Positions 19,244-39,795 of a DNA stretch of 64,000 nucleotides are shown piece after piece (the first letter of the stretch is position 1; each line of letters opens with the position of its first letter). Source of the stretch: Biomphalaria glabrata (Eukaryota > Mollusca > Gastropoda > Planorbidae); NCBI RefSeq assembly GCF_947242115.1, contig NC_074723.1, forward strand, positions 22,614,879 through 22,678,878, given 5' to 3'. The translations under genes were made by a program, and so were the position numbers. Below the pieces are notes generated by a model. It searched no databases and was not told the DNA's origin. It saw only the letters and a program-made list of their open reading frames with translations.

Positions 19244-21047
19244 TGGTCAATTACTTTAAAGCTTCTCAGCCTAACCAGCCCGGTCTCTGAGTTTATTAGA
19301 TAATTCAACTTGAAATGGGCACAATCTTTGATTCCACGTTTCCCCAGTTCACTAATAGAATGTATGGCCCATTTGAAATTCAATGCGAGATGTCATATGA
19401 GTGATATGTATCGGACATTATTCTTGTTACACTCTAGTTCCTCCTCCATAACGGCAGCTGATAACTGCAAGCAGTGTTTTAACTTGAAGTCAACTATCTC
19501 TTTATAATAAAACATCGGGGAAGGGGGGGGGGGAGAAGTGTCCTTTTTTTAAACTAATAGTTAGTGCTACTAAACGAATGTGTCCTATCATGAAATACTT
19601 GTATTATAACTATAAACGTCTCCACGAGGATGCCACCATGGGGTCAGAAAAACTGTTTCCCTAGACCGAGATTCCTCAAGCTACTATTCATGGGCTGATC
19701 CTACCCGCGATTATCAACCAAATCTGCCAAAACCCTTCAGCAAAGAATATACATAATTAAAAAAAAAAATAATGTATTTTCTAGCTCTCGCTCTATTTGT
19801 TTGTGTTTCAACAAGCAAGGCTTGATAGTTCATCACGATGGTAAATATCCTGCAAGAAGGAGAAATAGTGTTACGATCTCTCTTCCTAATCTGTAAACAC
19901 TGCTAAACACAACACAGCACATCTAACACATCAAGAACTTGACAACAAGGCTCCAAATAATCTGGTGCTTTAATAATGGTAAATTAAAACAGCCAATAAG
20001 ACACTATTGGCAATACATCAACAACTAAAATGTTACTCTGTACATCACGGTACTAAACTAATAAACTCTACTTTCTCTATCTCTTCTTGGACTCGTACAA
20101 TCACTTCAGGGCTCCACCAGGACCGACTTCATGGCAGACTAATAGTCCCGGTCTACTCGCTGTCCTGTCTTGAACTGCACTACCTTACCCTCTGTGTCTC
20201 TGGTACACGCAGGCTTATGATCAGATTACCATAACAGTGGTCATTTGCGTTCAAAGTTCATGCCAGTACTGTCCCCTGCCCTTTGATATAGCACGCTATA
20301 CTGTATTGCTGGCCTGTCACAAATGTCAGTTGATCACACACAGTTAACCCTTTTGCGTCGCGAATAGGGTTATAACAATATTATTTACTGGTTAATTAAA
20401 AAAATCATAACAATAGTATAGCATTACATTTTTTTACAGGCAGACTCGAAAAGAAAACAAATAATAAATAATATAGGCTTAGATACAGAGCTGGAACGGA
20501 GAAACGGGGATATATACATCGATATGGCTGACATATGAATAGGATAGAAACCTTTAGTGAACATGACTGAGCTGTTAGGACCTACTCGGAAAGCAACTAT
20601 CCAACATCAATCAAAGAACATCTGAAAATGATCAATCAGTGACAAGAATTAACCTACAGTTGGTTTTCTACTTTCAATGCCCCTGGGAGATATCAGTGAC
20701 GTGTAAAAACTTGTTGGCTATTAGTGCAAGTGTTAAATCAAAAATATATTTCCTGTGAGGCATGTAGGCCTACGTCCTGGAGCCGACTGTGTTGTTGTTT
20801 ATTTCCTGATCTTACATTAAACTTCTGCTTGCGACGCTTCTCAAAAAAAAAAAATGTTAAAGATAGTTTTTGTGGAAACACAAATCAATAAAACGGCCCC
20901 GAGCAGATTTAGTGGCAGGTTTCAATATTTGCTGCAGGAATAAGCATATTAGAGGCTATGAAGTGCACACTATCTACAACTAGGCTACAACCCTATCATA
21001 CCTCCGTCCTCACCAAATAAATGTTGGCTCTATTATTATATATATAT
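19244..21047. other. Intergenic block with a GC-richer segment of unknown origin
   Basis: The part from about 19865 to 20350 has higher GC than its surroundings and looks repeat-like, but no coding sequence or terminal structure could be established. The remainder is unique-looking AT-rich sequence with a G-run near 19525 and A-runs near 19760 and 20843. Confidence 0.3.
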
Positions 21048-23636
21048 CATGGGCGTAGCCAGGATTTTTTTCGGGGTTATTTCTAGTATTGAAAGCCAAC
21101 TAAATGCATATTCTGAAGTATTTACAGTGCATTTTCCTGCTATTAAAAAGTTAAAAAAACCTAATGTGCTATTCTTACTGACTTCGTCCTCCCGCGCCGT
21201 TCGGCGCATTTGCCGTCACGCTGTTTCCATTAAAAATCAGTCACTGGTAATGTCTGAAGCCTCTTCTCACCTGCTCTGAGGACCTCCATGAATATGTGGC
21301 GTCAAGTTGTACTAGGATGTCATCGAAACTCTTCTTATGCGTAATTCATTTTGTCGGAGAACATGTCCCGCAATCCTCATGCGACACTCTGTTACAACCT
21401 TACTAAGGAGTCGACTCCCAGCTCGGCATAGGATTTCCTTGATTTAGACCGGATCTCTATATATAATTGTTTCCTAAAATCTGTCTTAGCCGTCTTTGTT
21501 GAGTCACATTTAGTGTTTTTCAATTTCGGCAGATGACTATTCACTGCACTTTATTAATGGAGCCCCGCCACTGGTAGAAATGTGTAACCACTCTTGAATA
21601 CGCTCTTGGAATATTAAGTGACTGTAGTTTGCTTTAGATTTTATATCGAAAGGGGAAGTTTTATCGTCAAATCATCTGTTGGGGGTTTTAAACTAAAAAA
21701 TCTATGGAGTTTTTTGTTGTTTTTTTTTTAAATTCAAAACCCCATTTAGCTACGGTCATAGAATTTGGTAACTGTAGTTTGCTTTAGAATCATATTGAAG
21801 GTAGAGGTTTTCCACCTCAAAAAGCTCTGTAGGGAGATCTTAAACTCAAAACCATCTGGAGGGGTTTTTAACTTTAAAAAAAAAGCCATCTGTAGGAGGG
21901 GGGTTTAATCAATTGGATTGGCTACGCTCAAATAATTTTAGTGTGTTTTATATTGAAGAGGTATTTTTTACCATCAAACCCCTCTGAAGGAAGGTTTAAA
22001 CTCAAAACCCCTTTTGGCAACGCTCATCGCATTTTGATTGCGTAATTTGCTTTTTTTTTTACACTGAAGATATATTTTAAACTCAAAACCCCTTTGGCTA
22101 CGCTAATAGATTTTAGAGTGAGTAATTTGCTTTTTTTTTAAATATTGAAGAGGTATTTTTTAGCTTCAAACTTCACTGGAGGGGAGTTTAAACTCAAAAC
22201 CCTTTTGACTACACTCATAACATTTTGAGTGTATAATTTGCTTTGTTTTTATTATTAAAGAGGTATTTTTACCTTCAAACCCCGTTGAAGGGGGGTTTAA
22301 AATCAAAACTGAGTCAAAACCCATTTAGCTACGCTCATAACATTTTGAGTGCATAATTTTGTTTTATTTTATATTGAAAAGGTATTTTTTAGCTTCAAAC
22401 CCTACCGAACAGGTGGAGGGGGTAAACTCAAAACCCCTTTGGCTACGCTCATAGAATTCTGATGTGTAATTTGCTTTTTTATATTGAAGAGGGGGTTTAT
22501 CGTATATTTTTGCATTTTTAGCGGCCCCCGAAAGGGGAAAAGACGCTATTAGTTTTGTGTGAAATGTCTGTCCGTCCGTCCCGTTTAGATCTTGTAAACT
22601 AGAAAAGATAGTGAAAATCCGACATCACAATATTTTAGACCATTCAAAGTTCTGATGCAATGGCTACTTTTTATTTTTCTGAAGGCGAAAAATCTAATTT
22701 TTTAAATCACTTATGCAAGCAGTTTTTTTAAAGAGAAAAATCTAATAATAATGCATTATAAGTTAGACCTAATTTAAAACGAATAGTAATTTTGTAAACT
22801 GCATTTTCTTTAACATATTTTGTCTTGCGGAGTTTTTTTTTTTTTTTTTTTTTGAGGTTTCGAATAAGAGATTGAGCCTTTTCAAAACAATTACATCAGT
22901 TATAAGACTTCAGTTAGGCCAGTAGAGGCGCGGCAGCTGAGCGGTAAAGCGCTTGGCTTTCGAACCGGGGGTCCCGGGTTCGAATCCTGGTGAAGACTGG
23001 GATTTTCAACTTCAGAATCCTTGGGCGCCTCTGAGTCCACCCAGCTCTAATGGGTACCTGACATTAGTTGGGGAAAAGTAAAGGCGGTTGGTCGTTGTGC
23101 TGGCTACATGACACCCTCGTTAACCGTAGGCCACTAAAAACAGATGAACTTTACATCATCTGCCCTATAGACCACAAGGTCTGAAAGGGGAACTAGTTAG
23201 GCCAGGTTCACATCTAACTTTGCATTCACTTGCACCTATCCTTTGATCTGGTGGACCGTTGGGGCACTACACAAGATCTGTCAACCTTCTTTCTCCATTT
23301 TTATCTCTCATTTGTCTTTGATATAATTTCATTCGGATGTTCTTTCTGAAAATATTGAAGCCTGCCTGGGTGGACCACTTCGGGGGCCGATTTTGAGTTT
23401 GTGTTTCCACACAAACTGTCTTTGTAAGGGGTTTTTAAACTCAAACCCCCCTGGTAGGGGGTTTTAAACTCAAAACCCCCTGAAACCCAAAACCCCCTGG
23501 TAGGCCTTGGTTGTGCTGAGGAAGTGATGGTTTAGTATTAAAATCTCACCTAAAAAAAAACAAAATCAAAGCTTAAAATCAGTCACTAAATTCCGATCTG
23601 CGGGGGGGGGGGGGTTCATTTCCGGCTACGCCCATG
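21048..23636 (+). mobile_element. Composite repeat R, copy 2 (complete, with nested insertions)
   Basis: The left end is CATGGGCGTAGCCAGGATTT at 21048, and the right end is GGCTACGCCCATG at 23624-23636, so the ends are inverted. From 21170 to about 21560 the minus strand carries a relic of a LINE RT C-terminus. From 21600 to 22510 there is a tandem array of GGCTACGCTCATAG-type units at 80-120 bp spacing. From about 22525 to 23400 another repeat with a tRNA-SINE is inserted, after which the R tail resumes (CTCAAAACCCCCTG, G-run). The flanks are TA-rich. Confidence 0.75.
22925..23195 (+). repeat. tRNA-derived SINE (family S1), full length
   Basis: The head reads GCGGCAGCTGAGCGGTAAAG (A-box region), with GGGTTCGAATCCTGG as B box about 40 bp later. 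The body has CACCCAGCTCTAATGGGTAC and the tail ACATCATCTGCCCTATAGAC, ending in AAGGTCTGAAAGGGGAAC. The same order recurs at 36203, 54812 (minus), 55268 (minus) and, degraded, 63100. It is a pol III-type retroposon, not a functional tRNA gene. Confidence 0.9.
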
Positions 23637-23766
23637 ATATAAACAAGATGTAGACCTATTTAATTCTTTTTTAAAAAGTCTTAAATGTAACAGGCCTATT
23701 TCATATTTTTAAAGATAGTTCGTTTCCAGAATTAAAAAAAAAAAAAAGCAGTCGCACCAGTATTGC

Positions 23767-23910
23767 ATGGCTGCCTGGACGTGTGGTTTGCGCTCTGGAT
23801 AATAGTTCAATGTTCGCGATGGACCTGGGTTTGAACCCTGCCCGCCGTTATCTCCTGCGGGACGTTTGGTTTAGGGTATAATTATTTACAAATTTGAAGA
23901 AACATTCGTG
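23767..23910 (+). repeat. Second tRNA-derived SINE family (S2)
   Basis: The head is GGCTGCCTGGACGTGTGGTT and a clear B box GGGTTTGAACCCTGCC follows, then CTCCTGCGGGACGTTTGGTT and a tail with AATTTGAAGAAACATTCGTG. A diverged copy is likely at 47745-47905. It differs from S1 in both head and body. Confidence 0.7.
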
Positions 23911-24378
23911 ATATCTAAAACAAAAACACTTAGTAGCAATCTAGATTCAAAATAACATGAACGTTTGTTGAGATCTAAACGTGACAAAACTAATAGCGGC
24001 TTTTCCATTTCGGCGGCCGCTAAAAGTAGGCCTACATATGTGCTCTAGCTTCTACTTCCGATGTCAATTTATTGGTGAATAATTGAAATTTCAGTTTCTG
24101 AAAACTGATTAGCATATCCCAAGTAGAACTACCGTGATAGTGTTGTCAACATCCCACACCAAGTTTAAATAATCACCAGTTCTATCTGAGCTTTTGGCAT
24201 CCAGCCTGCCTGTTAGTGCAAGCGTCACGAAAAATAATAACTTTGAATAGCGCAGGCTGCTTTTTTTTTTTGTATCACCAGGAAGAGAAAACTGTGATAC
24301 CACAAATAAGCAATTGAATTTTTTTTAAATGAATGGTATTGTAATTATATTTATGAGCGTAGACTGTGTAGAGTATAG

Positions 24379-24382
<4 letters not shown>

Positions 24383-24443
<61 letters not shown>
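24383..24443. repeat. (TA)n microsatellite
   Basis: About 30 uninterrupted TA dinucleotides; not part of any gene. Confidence 0.97.
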
Positions 24444-24444
<1 letters not shown>

Positions 24445-24445
<1 letters not shown>

Positions 24446-25661
24446 TTAAAAATTATTCTTCCGCATCCACTAGGCCGGGGTCATAAAGAATGCGTTTTAC
24501 TAACTTCGGTTACAGGCTTTAGGCTTGGTGGTATGGTCTTAGTGTAACTTGATAAGAGCTTTTCACTGTGCGTTTGCCTACCGTTGACCCTTTTTAGTAG
24601 CAATTCGAAACGTACTCATATACTAATGTCAACGAATTTAGCAAACGAACAATCTGTAGCGACAATTACTTTTTTTTTAAACCAAAAGTACTTTAAGTGA
24701 TTTCGCACTCGCAAAGCTGTTAATGACATCATAAATGTATATAATTGTTTCGACCCGCTCCTTCTCTGAGCTTAACAAGTCTTATCTATGTAGGCCTATC
24801 TATTTTGAGGTCGTCTACCGACGGACTTTGTGTTAAAATGTAGAAATGTCCCGCTTTTTCACAACAATTAGATATTACCCATAAATAGTGTTTATTCCTT
24901 CATATCTTCTGTATTAATTGCACAAATTTACTCATTGACAGTTGTATGTAATAATTTGACATTTCTTTCTTGAACATATGTTGTTGTTTTTTTAAAGATG
25001 GTCAAAAGAAACCAGTTACTCAAAATACAACAAGATCTACTAGTTTTTATTTTTCATTCCGAGGCATAGGTCTAATTGTAAACTTGAAAAGGTCATTTTG
25101 CTGTCATCATGCAGTGGGGCTGTGGCCAAAACGGAAATACATTCTCCAAGGAGAGACAATTTTCTCACAATGTACGAGCTGAGGAAAAAAAGAAGTCGTA
25201 CATTGAACTCCACAAGTACGTTTTGATGTACTACTCAGAAAAGATGCACTGAGAAATACACTACTAAAGATTAGTAAAGATAGTGAAGATCTACAACTTT
25301 TGATGGACTAAAATGTTTCATCAAATACGGTGTAATTCTAGATCTAGTTCTTCAAGTTGAATTTGTCATGTTTTTGTGTGTGTGTGTGTGTGTCCTCCTT
25401 TGTAATGCTTTGTCCTCCTTTTTGTTCTCCTCTGGGTGTGCTTGTGTCTGGTAACCCTATGGGAACGCCACTGCTAAAGATGTCTGATTTTTTTCTTTTC
25501 GTTTTCTGTTAATTTTCGCTGATCACGTGATTGACCTACCTAAACTATAGCTTAGGATACCAACTTGTTCTGGTCAGGGTCCCCAAAAATGGTTCCATTG
25601 ATATTTTAAATCAAATCAAATTCCAGTCCTTCACAGTGGACAATTGAGTAGCCCTTATAGA
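24445..25661. other. Gene-free stretch
   Basis: No gene or clear repeat apart from a short (GT)n run near 25375-25393. Confidence 0.45.
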
Positions 25662-25669
25662 CTTTCATC

Positions 25670-28477
25670 CAGTGGCGTAGCTAGGGTGGGGGCAGAATTT
25701 GAAGATCCCCCAGGGCCCCCACTTGAGAAGGGCCCCCAAATGAGTTTCCGAAATTTGCTTTTCAAAAAATTAAATATTACGTCCCTGCCATGTAATCTTG
25801 CTTTTCACGTTGTTATATAAGTTAGTGACCCTGCTGTGTGTATTCCACACAGAGTATTAACACTTTCTGTGCTGAGTTACTTTAAATTTTAAGGAGTAAC
25901 TTCCATAGCATTGAATAGTGCCGTGTTACTCTCAGGAAGTAACTTGTTACATTGGGTAGTTTATTTGATCATTCTTATCATTTAAAAAGAAACCTGATAA
26001 GCGTACTGAACGTGTCGAAGAAAAGTATCACTTTTCAAATGATTCATATAAAGATACAACAGTCAATGAAGTCAACATGTCTCTTGGTGAGAAAAGTAGT
26101 GCTGAAGAAACTCCACAGTCAAAGAAAAGAACTAAAGCTACTGATACAGATAATGAGTCAAGTGATGGTCTTCCAAAATCACTTTCTCCAGAAGTGGAAG
26201 AAGCTGTAATGTATCCAGCCTGGAATTTTATCTGAGAAACTGCAAACAAAGATTGTGTTAAACAAAAATGAACGGTATTTGTTTCCAATAGGGTTTACCA
26301 AAATAAATCACGAAGTTTGACATCATGGTTTACTAGAAAGCTTCCAACTGGAGAGATTTGCAACCGATCTTGGCTCCTCTTCTCTTCACACTTGGGATGT
26401 CTGCTTTATTTGACATGTGTTTTCCATCTAGTGCAATGAGCAAACCTGGGATTGGTTTCACCAATTGGAAGAAACCTGAGAGGCTGAAAGAACATGAAGA
26501 AGGAGTTCACCACAGACAAGCTCTTTTGAAGAGGAAGTTAGAAGAAGAAAAGCTTAAGGCAGAAGCAGATGAACTGTCACATATGTTTCATTCGCAAATT
26601 TTGAAAAATCAGCAGTATTGGAGAGATATTCTGAAGCGTGTAGCAGCAGCTGTTAAGTACTTTGCAAAAAAACAAACTTAAGCTTACGTGGTCACAACGA
26701 AAAACGGAATTCACCTGATTCTGGAAACTTCCTAGTATCTTTGAAATTTCTTGCAAAATTTGTTGAAGTTACGAAACAATACTTACATAGAATTGAATAT
26801 GGGAAGACACATTATTTATCACCAGAAATTCAAAATGAGTTTATTAACTTGATGGACATAAAAGTTAGGGAATCAAATGTCGTGAAAGTCAATCAAGTTT
26901 GTTACTTTTCTCTGATGCTTGATTCCATCTCAGATGTTTCTCGTCAAGAACAGGTGTCCCTAATAGTTCCTTACTTGGTGGTTGATAATTTCGAAATCAA
27001 AGAGTCTTTCATTGGTTACTTTGAAATTTTGAAATCTGATGGACAACATTATGAAGAACTTGTTCTGAAAACTCTTAAAGACATTGGAATGGACTTTAAT
27101 CTATGCAGAAGTCAAACCTATGATAGCGCAGCCAAAATGAGTGGACATCTGTCTGGCCCGCAGAAACATCGCTTAGTCATAAATCCAAAGGCAACATTTC
27201 TGAACTGTGATAATCACTCTCTGAACCTGGCAGCTCTTCATTCTGCTGAGATATAACCAGCTATTGGAACTGTACATGAATTGTTCACATTTTTTTTTTC
27301 AATTCACCCCAGAGATTGGCCAAACTGAAAGAAGCTGGAGCCTGGAGTTTAAAAAAGAAGAGTAATACCAGTGGTCCGCAAGAGAAGAAGCTACGTCGGC
27401 AGTTTCCTTACATCTCGACAAAATCATCAAACTGTTGGAGAAACTTTCTGAATCAACACTAGAAGCAGTGCACAGAATCTTCTTCATGCAGTGGAAAATT
27501 ATGAAATTTTAGCTTATCTGGAAATCTGGTCAAATCTCCTTCGCCCAAGTTCAGAAGAAACTACAAACGTCTAGACTGCACATATGGAAGCTGCTGAAGA
27601 AATTAAAACCCTTTCATGCTTTCTACAAAATGATGAGAAACGGACGAAACTGATCACCCAATTTATCGACAAAGCAAAAGAAGGCATTGAATGCTATGGA
27701 GTTACTGTAATCAAAAGAAAGAAAGAAAAGACTTGATGTGGAGATGAGTTCTGATACATGACTGTCAATAGAACTGCAATTCAAACGTGATGCGACAGAA
27801 GTGCTGGACAGACTTCATATGGAGATGAAGGGCAAATTCCATAAGCTGGAAAACCATGAGGACACCTTTTCTTCTTGAAAAAAGATACATCTTGGGGTCT
27901 ATGAATGATGACACGCTGATGAAAAACTGTGTTACAGGCAAATCGCTTATTCAATTATGTTATAGATGCACGAGCACTTTTCATTAACAAACCAGTGCCA
28001 CAATCACCAATTGACATATTGAGGAAGCTGGCTTCATATGGTAATGATGTGTGCTCAAACTTTGCAATCTCCATCCGAATACTGCAAACTCAGGCCACTT
28101 TCATTGCGTCATACGTGAGATCATTCTCAAAGCTCAAGTTAATCAAAAACTATCTCAGGAGCACATTGACGCAAGAAAGTCTTATCAGCATGGCTTTAAT
28201 GTTAGTGGAGTCACAAATACTAGACAGTTTCGATGTAGATGATGTTATAGATGCGATATGAATTGTCACTTGTGCATTTTTTCGCCAATAAACAATAGTA
28301 TTATTCATTAAAAGATTCTTAATGATTATTTATTGTTAATTTTAATGATATTAATGAATGTAGGCTTATATATTTATTAAGTACATTATCTCATGTCATG
28401 ATTTCGAATGACAAAATGCAAGGGGCCCCCAAAGAGGTCAATCCCCCCGGGCCCCCAAATCCCTAGCTACGCCCCTG
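25670..28477 (+). mobile_element. hAT DNA transposon with TIRs and 8-bp target duplication
   Basis: The left end CAGTGGCGTAGCTAGGGT and the complement of the right end CAGGGGCGTAGCTAGGGA match at 16 of 18 positions. CTTTCATC is duplicated exactly on both sides (25662-25669 and 28478-28485), the 8-bp duplication typical of hAT insertion. The 2808-bp element carries a decayed transposase (separate entry). The perfect duplication suggests the insertion is not very old, while the transposase has several breaks. Its end sequences recur in the MITE at 46271-46491. Confidence 0.93.
25950..28261 (+). pseudogene. hAT (ZMYM/DUF4371-type) transposase, broken
   Basis: Remnants occur in order. A TTF-type zinc-finger-like region lies near 26290-26400 (TSWFTRKLPTGEICNRSW). 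A coiled segment follows at 26358-26681. The core is 26741-27256 with FSLMLDSISDVSRQEQVSLI, then CRSQTYDSAAKMSG and NCDNHSLNLA, which fit the DUF4371/RNase H-like hAT core. The C-terminal dimerisation domain is at 27929-28261 (SFSKLKLIKNYLRSTLTQES). The core frame ends at 27256 in a stop, and the part from 27260 to 27930 has several frame changes and stops. It cannot make a full protein and is an ordinary decayed transposase. Confidence 0.88.
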
Positions 28478-28485
28478 CTTTCATC

Positions 28486-28989
28486 CATATTTCTTTGGTT
28501 AAGTGAGATGCTTTCTACTCTCAGACTAGGCCTACAATCTGAAGACAGTTTGTACACGTGATTTTTCCCACACCCAATCGCGGATTAAGCTAAAATTTCG
28601 CCCAATTATTTCTTTTACCTGACAACACAAAAATCAATTTAAAAAAACAACAATTAGTTAATAAACTATCGGTAATTATTTATTATGTTTTGGTACCTTG
28701 AACAAGGGAAAGAAATCGTACTTGACAGATGGGGTGGTCTAAGTTGAATTAGTCCCATTGAGGACTTGAGCCCTGTGTATACTTTCACAACTGGTGCAGA
28801 CAAGTGATAGGATCAGGATCATAGCGCATTGGGAAAGCTAAAAGCTAAACAAAAACAATGGTTACAAATATACAAATAGCACAGATTTATTATGTCTAGT
28901 TCAATGGCACATATAGGCCTATTTACATGATTGATTCAAACTAATTGATAAAAGCGTTTTTTTTTTAAATTGTTTTTCTTGTTCATCTC
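28486..28989. other. Gene-free stretch
   Basis: AT-rich, with no supportable feature. Confidence 0.4.
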
Positions 28990-29340
28990 GTGAGTTTGCG
29001 AGAAGGATAACAATAATAATGTCTTCAATTCGGAAGATTAAGACGGGATCATAAGCGAAGATGAGATATAAGATCACCTTTTCTGCGCTTTTCATCTACA
29101 ATTTTAAGGGCTTTCCTTTTTTTGGCCTCAGATATGTGTCCCGCGGCCTTCGTGAGAACTTTCCAACTGTTTCTTTCAGGGGTCATCTGCTACCAGCTAC
29201 TTTCATCTATGCATTTGAGGGCAAAATGGCGCCTGGTGTGATCTTTATAGGGCTTACGGGGGAGATGAATCTCTGTTACGCCGTCCTCACCAAAGAAGAT
29301 TGCCTTTGGCAATGCGTTATAGGCAAGCAAAGTGTCTGAC
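28990..29340 (+). repeat. Dispersed repeat V, copy 2
   Basis: After an (AAT)n run, TGTCTTCAATTCGGAAGATT matches the other V copies. A GC-richer segment follows (GTCATCTGCTACCAGCTACT, GGGCAAAATGGCGCCTGGTG) with a 92-codon open frame that I do not recognise. The extension is not seen in the shorter copies. Confidence 0.4.
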
Positions 29341-29689
29341 CCAACGCAGCTGTCGAATAGTAAGTACCGGTAGTGCTTCTATACTGTCCAATCCGGCATA
29401 CAGAAGAACATGTGTAGGCCTATAGTAAGGTAGTCATGTCAGCGTATACCCATTATGGCACCCTTGATTGAGGAGCCTTAGATATATATGCCTTCAATTG
29501 AGCACCGAGGTCTAGGAGCCATACGAAATCAGGTGAGTGATGAGAAATATAGTTTTAAAGCCTATGATTTACTGATTGGATGAAACAGAAGAGAATAACG
29601 TGAACAATACATGGAATATGAATATCTCAACCTTCATTGCCATGTGCGTTGGTTTTTTAGAATAGAAGTTCTCAGAAGATTTTGGAAAT

Positions 29690-30512
29690 TAAAAAAAAAG
29701 ATTTTTAAAAGGGAAAGATGAGCTGCTAGAGGAAAGAGCAGTCTCTGTGATGAAAAAAAAAAGAATGTTTATTGATAAATGTAAACTCCAAGACAATGAA
29801 ACATTGTTGTTGTTTTTTAGCTCAGTAAATGATATCAGTGGAGTAAAAATGAAGTTAGAACTTAAAATAAAACAACAACAAAGATTTGAGCCAATCTCCA
29901 CATTGAAAAGAACAAAGAGAATGTGTCTTAAGTTCATGCCAAATGTAGAACATGTGTGCTTGCATTTACGAATCCATTTTCACTTAGGGGCCCCTATACT
30001 GTACGAAATATTGATGGAACTGAAACTGAAATTTGGTATAACTTTCTTCAGTCCCAATTGCATCTCACTGCATCTGAAATGCTTAAACTTTGGTGATAAC
30101 CATGTGAAAATTGTACAGAACTAAGAAAATTTGCTTCAAAGTATGCCAGCCACTTCCGATTCAGACGCAAACAAGAATTTTTATCCATGAAAATTGTCAA
30201 GAACATTAAACTGCAAAATCGCAACTGTCAGATTCCTATTTCAAGACCTGTCTGTAGCGTACAATTACGAATTTAACTCCTGCTATTAAAGATTTGGTGA
30301 AAGAAAAGTCAAAAGTCGCATTACAGCTAGTGTTTATCTTGCCAGTGTTCATATGTAATATATAATTAGTAGATCTATTACATTTAGACGTTATCAATTA
30401 AAATTATTAGATACTTGAAGGACTGCAAGGGGCTAAAATTTGTGTGGTGCATCCGAATTAGAAGTGAAAAAAAAATTGACGCCTTGAAGAAAATTAAAGG
30501 TTGGCCGTCCCT
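29690..30512. mobile_element. Possible hAT relic ending in GGTTGGCCGTCCCTG
   Basis: The right edge complements to CAGGGACGGCCAACC, which resembles the starts of known hAT ends (CAGxGGTGGCCAACC). An open frame of 125 codons at 29747-30124 is Lys/Phe-rich and unrecognised. No left end or target duplication was found, so the call is weak. Confidence 0.3.
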
Positions 30513-30654
30513 GCTTCAATCTAATACAAATGCTAGATCTAAAAAATATTAGTCTAGTTTCTAAATAATAAAACTGGAATATGGGGATCTATAGTAATTA
30601 ACATTTTGTTAAAGCGAAACCGATCTTGTATTTTTCTTTTAAGTATCTATTTCC

Positions 30655-30737
30655 CTAAAAGACCCGGATGATGCGGCCATATTGTATGTGTTGAATACTT
30701 CCTGAAACGATTGTGTTGTCGGATATTGACAAAAAAA

Positions 30738-30740
<3 letters not shown>
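30655..30740 (+). promoter_or_regulatory. CAPZB first exon / promoter-proximal region
   Basis: GCGGCCATATTG at about 30673 contains a reverse YY1-like core (CAATATGGCCGC) 60-70 bp before the start codon, and a GC box (GGGGGCGGGGC) lies at about 31000 in intron 1. Both fit a housekeeping promoter. The transcription start is not defined by sequence. Confidence 0.4.
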
Positions 30741-38950
<8,210 letters not shown>

Positions 38951-39795
38951 TGTAGAATTAACATTGAATTTTTCTTGAAGTTTATTCAATTTAGTGGAAA
39001 ATCATTATCATTATTTTAATTCCTATCAGAAGAAAAAAAGGTGAACAAAATGAATAAGATGCATTTAAAAAAAAAAATCTAATTGTAAAGAATAACTAAG
39101 AAACCTTTTTTTTTTAACTGTGGGATTTAGAGCTGACATATAATTTAAAAAAAAATTGTTTGATAATTTTCCTACAACTGTTATATATCAGTTTAGTAAT
39201 CATCATGAAATATCCTTATTGTTTAATCTTTATTTTTAAAAAAATTCCAAATTTTGTGTCATCCTACCATCATGAATGAAGTGGTTTGGGAGTGTTTGCT
39301 ACAGTGATAGCTGTCTTTGTCATTTGTTAAGTCTAACAGCTTTTGTAAGACACATGTAAGCCATAGCTTAGCCCTTACATTTGTAAGAGAAAAACAACTC
39401 TGTATTGGTCAAGGAAATATTTTAAACTTGTAAAATTTTAAAGATATGTAAATACAATTGAGTTCTAACACATAAACTAAAGCAACATTGTACAATGCAT
39501 TCTGAGCTTGATAAAACTATTCACTTCTGTATGTACATTATTTCTCAACTAGAAAGCACTGTTAGTCATTACAGTATATTATCTGTTAACAAATGTGTTA
39601 TTTAAAACCCATTGTGTTTTGTTTTGTTTGCAATGATTCTTTGTTACCTAATGTTATTGTGATGATACTACAACCCTGTTCAAACACAAACTACTGTGTG
39701 GATTCTTGTGTGAGAGTATTAACAAAAAATGGCTTTAGTAAAATTAAGGATTTATATTCTGGTGAAAAATAAAAGTTCTTGCTGTAAATATTTTT
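38951..39795 (+). other. CAPZB 3' UTR with AATAAA at 39768
   Basis: AT-rich sequence from the stop to a canonical AATAAA at 39768-39773, with a GT-rich stretch just after it. A second AATAAA at about 40750 could give a longer form. Confidence 0.55.

Larger units (their letters stand above)
22525..24027 (+). mobile_element. Sequence with inverted ends AGCGGCC...GGCCGCT (repeat Q)
   Basis: The left end reads TTTTTAGCGGCCCCCGAAAG then GACGCTATTAGTTTTGTG. The right end at 23985-24027 reads ACAAAACTAATAGCGGCTTT then GGCGGCCGCTAAAAG, the inverted complement over about 40 bp. The tail of repeat R (to 23636) and two SINEs lie inside, so the nesting order is unclear. A third similar end lies at 62555-62606. 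It is probably a DNA transposon family known only from its ends here. Confidence 0.5.

Noticed and set aside
19865-20350. GC-richer block that begins near TGTTACG and has a TAACA further on, suggestive of a solo LTR fossil
   Set aside because: No flanking duplication, no second copy and no internal coding part in the window.
20343-20375. TTAACCCTTTTGCGTCGC, resembling a piggyBac-type end next to TTAA
   Set aside because: No matching inverted end and no transposase nearby.
22925-23000. Possible functional tRNA gene (A and B boxes)
   Set aside because: The same head occurs with a shared non-tRNA body at four other sites; it is a SINE.
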